A stretch of 64,000 bases of DNA from positions 186,001 to 250,000 of the forward strand of contig JAEUIH010000003.1 of assembly GCA_016795105.1 (NCBI GenBank). Reading direction: 5' to 3'. The notes under the pieces are model-generated. The model was not told the DNA's origin and did not search any database. It saw only the letters and a list, made by a program, of their open reading frames with translations. Source of the stretch: Planctomyces sp. (lineage in GTDB: Bacteria; Planctomycetota; Planctomycetia; Planctomycetales; Planctomycetaceae). The stretch's first letter is position 1. The number at the start of each line of letters is the position of its first letter. This document shows positions 63,903 through 64,000 of the stretch, one piece after another. The position numbers and the translations under genes were made by a program.

Positions 63903-64000
63903 ATGGCACTTGATCAGGCACCTGTATTGTCTCCGGTAAACATGTTCTGTTCTGACCTCGACGGAACACTGATTGGCAATCCCGAAGCGACTCGTCGCTT
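63903..64000 (+). CDS. HAD-family phosphatase, sucrose-phosphatase-like, 3'-truncated by window end
   Basis: Starts at ATG 63903 with AGGA 6 nt upstream. The 32 visible residues include FCSDLDGTLIGNP, the HAD motif I (DxDGT) in the form used by sucrose-6F-phosphate phosphatase and related sugar phosphatases. The rest lies outside the window. Its place right after the sucrose-phosphate-synthase-like gene supports a phosphatase that completes sucrose synthesis. Confidence 0.65.
   Translation, partial: MALDQAPVLSPVNMFCSDLDGTLIGNPEATRR

Overview
The window reads as chromosomal DNA of a planctomycete (phylum Planctomycetota, probably Planctomycetales). The basis is family content: a DUF1559 pseudopilin-like protein, the remnant of a DUF1549/DUF1553 gene, two planctomycete-type ECF sigma factors, Ser/Thr kinases fused to FGE-sulfatase, WD40 or TPR modules, three PEP-CTERM proteins, and huge secreted proteins that begin with the LESRxLL/LETRxVL-type N-terminal motif. 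I see no rRNA, tRNA, CRISPR array, prophage or intact insertion sequence.

Layout. 1-9.2 kb: the end of an AI-2E family transporter, a 2280-residue modular surface protein and an exported lipase-like hydrolase. 9.5-17.2 kb: two membrane Ser/Thr kinases with C-terminal FGE-type domains, followed within 21 nt by a clostripain-like (peptidase C11, caspase-fold) protein; this is a candidate signalling or cell-fate module. 17.2-28.3 kb (minus strand): a small secreted protein, an ECF sigma factor and three exported proteins, two of which are giant proteins sharing one C-terminal dockerin-bearing module. 28.6-34.6 kb: a TPR kinase, a WrbA-like flavoprotein, a 54-residue membrane protein and an exported methyltransferase-DsrE fusion. 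34.6-45.1 kb (minus strand): a second ECF sigma factor, then what looks like one seven-gene operon (pseudopilin, HEAT protein, COG4671 glycosyltransferase, two GT4 glycosyltransferases, ABC exporter, double aminoglycoside-phosphotransferase-like protein). It is probably a glycoconjugate assembly and export pathway. 45.3-54.7 kb: single genes (membrane protein, aldo/keto reductase, sigma-54 activator, ceramidase-like protein, Ntn hydrolase, methyltransferase, two PEP-CTERM proteins) and a frameshifted gene. 55-59.7 kb: an FG-GAP/ASPIC protein and a WD40 protein. 59.8-61.3 kb is a decay zone: a DUF1549/DUF1553 remnant in several frames, a truncated methyltransferase and a truncated ArsR regulator that still has a palindromic operator. 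61.3-64 kb: a response regulator, a sucrose-phosphate-synthase-like glycosyltransferase and the start of a HAD phosphatase (likely sucrose synthesis).

The two most interesting candidates for an undescribed system are the kinase/FGE/C11 protease locus (9536-17204) and the double-phosphotransferase glycan operon (35440-45100). Function is assigned only at family level; all alignments were made by eye.
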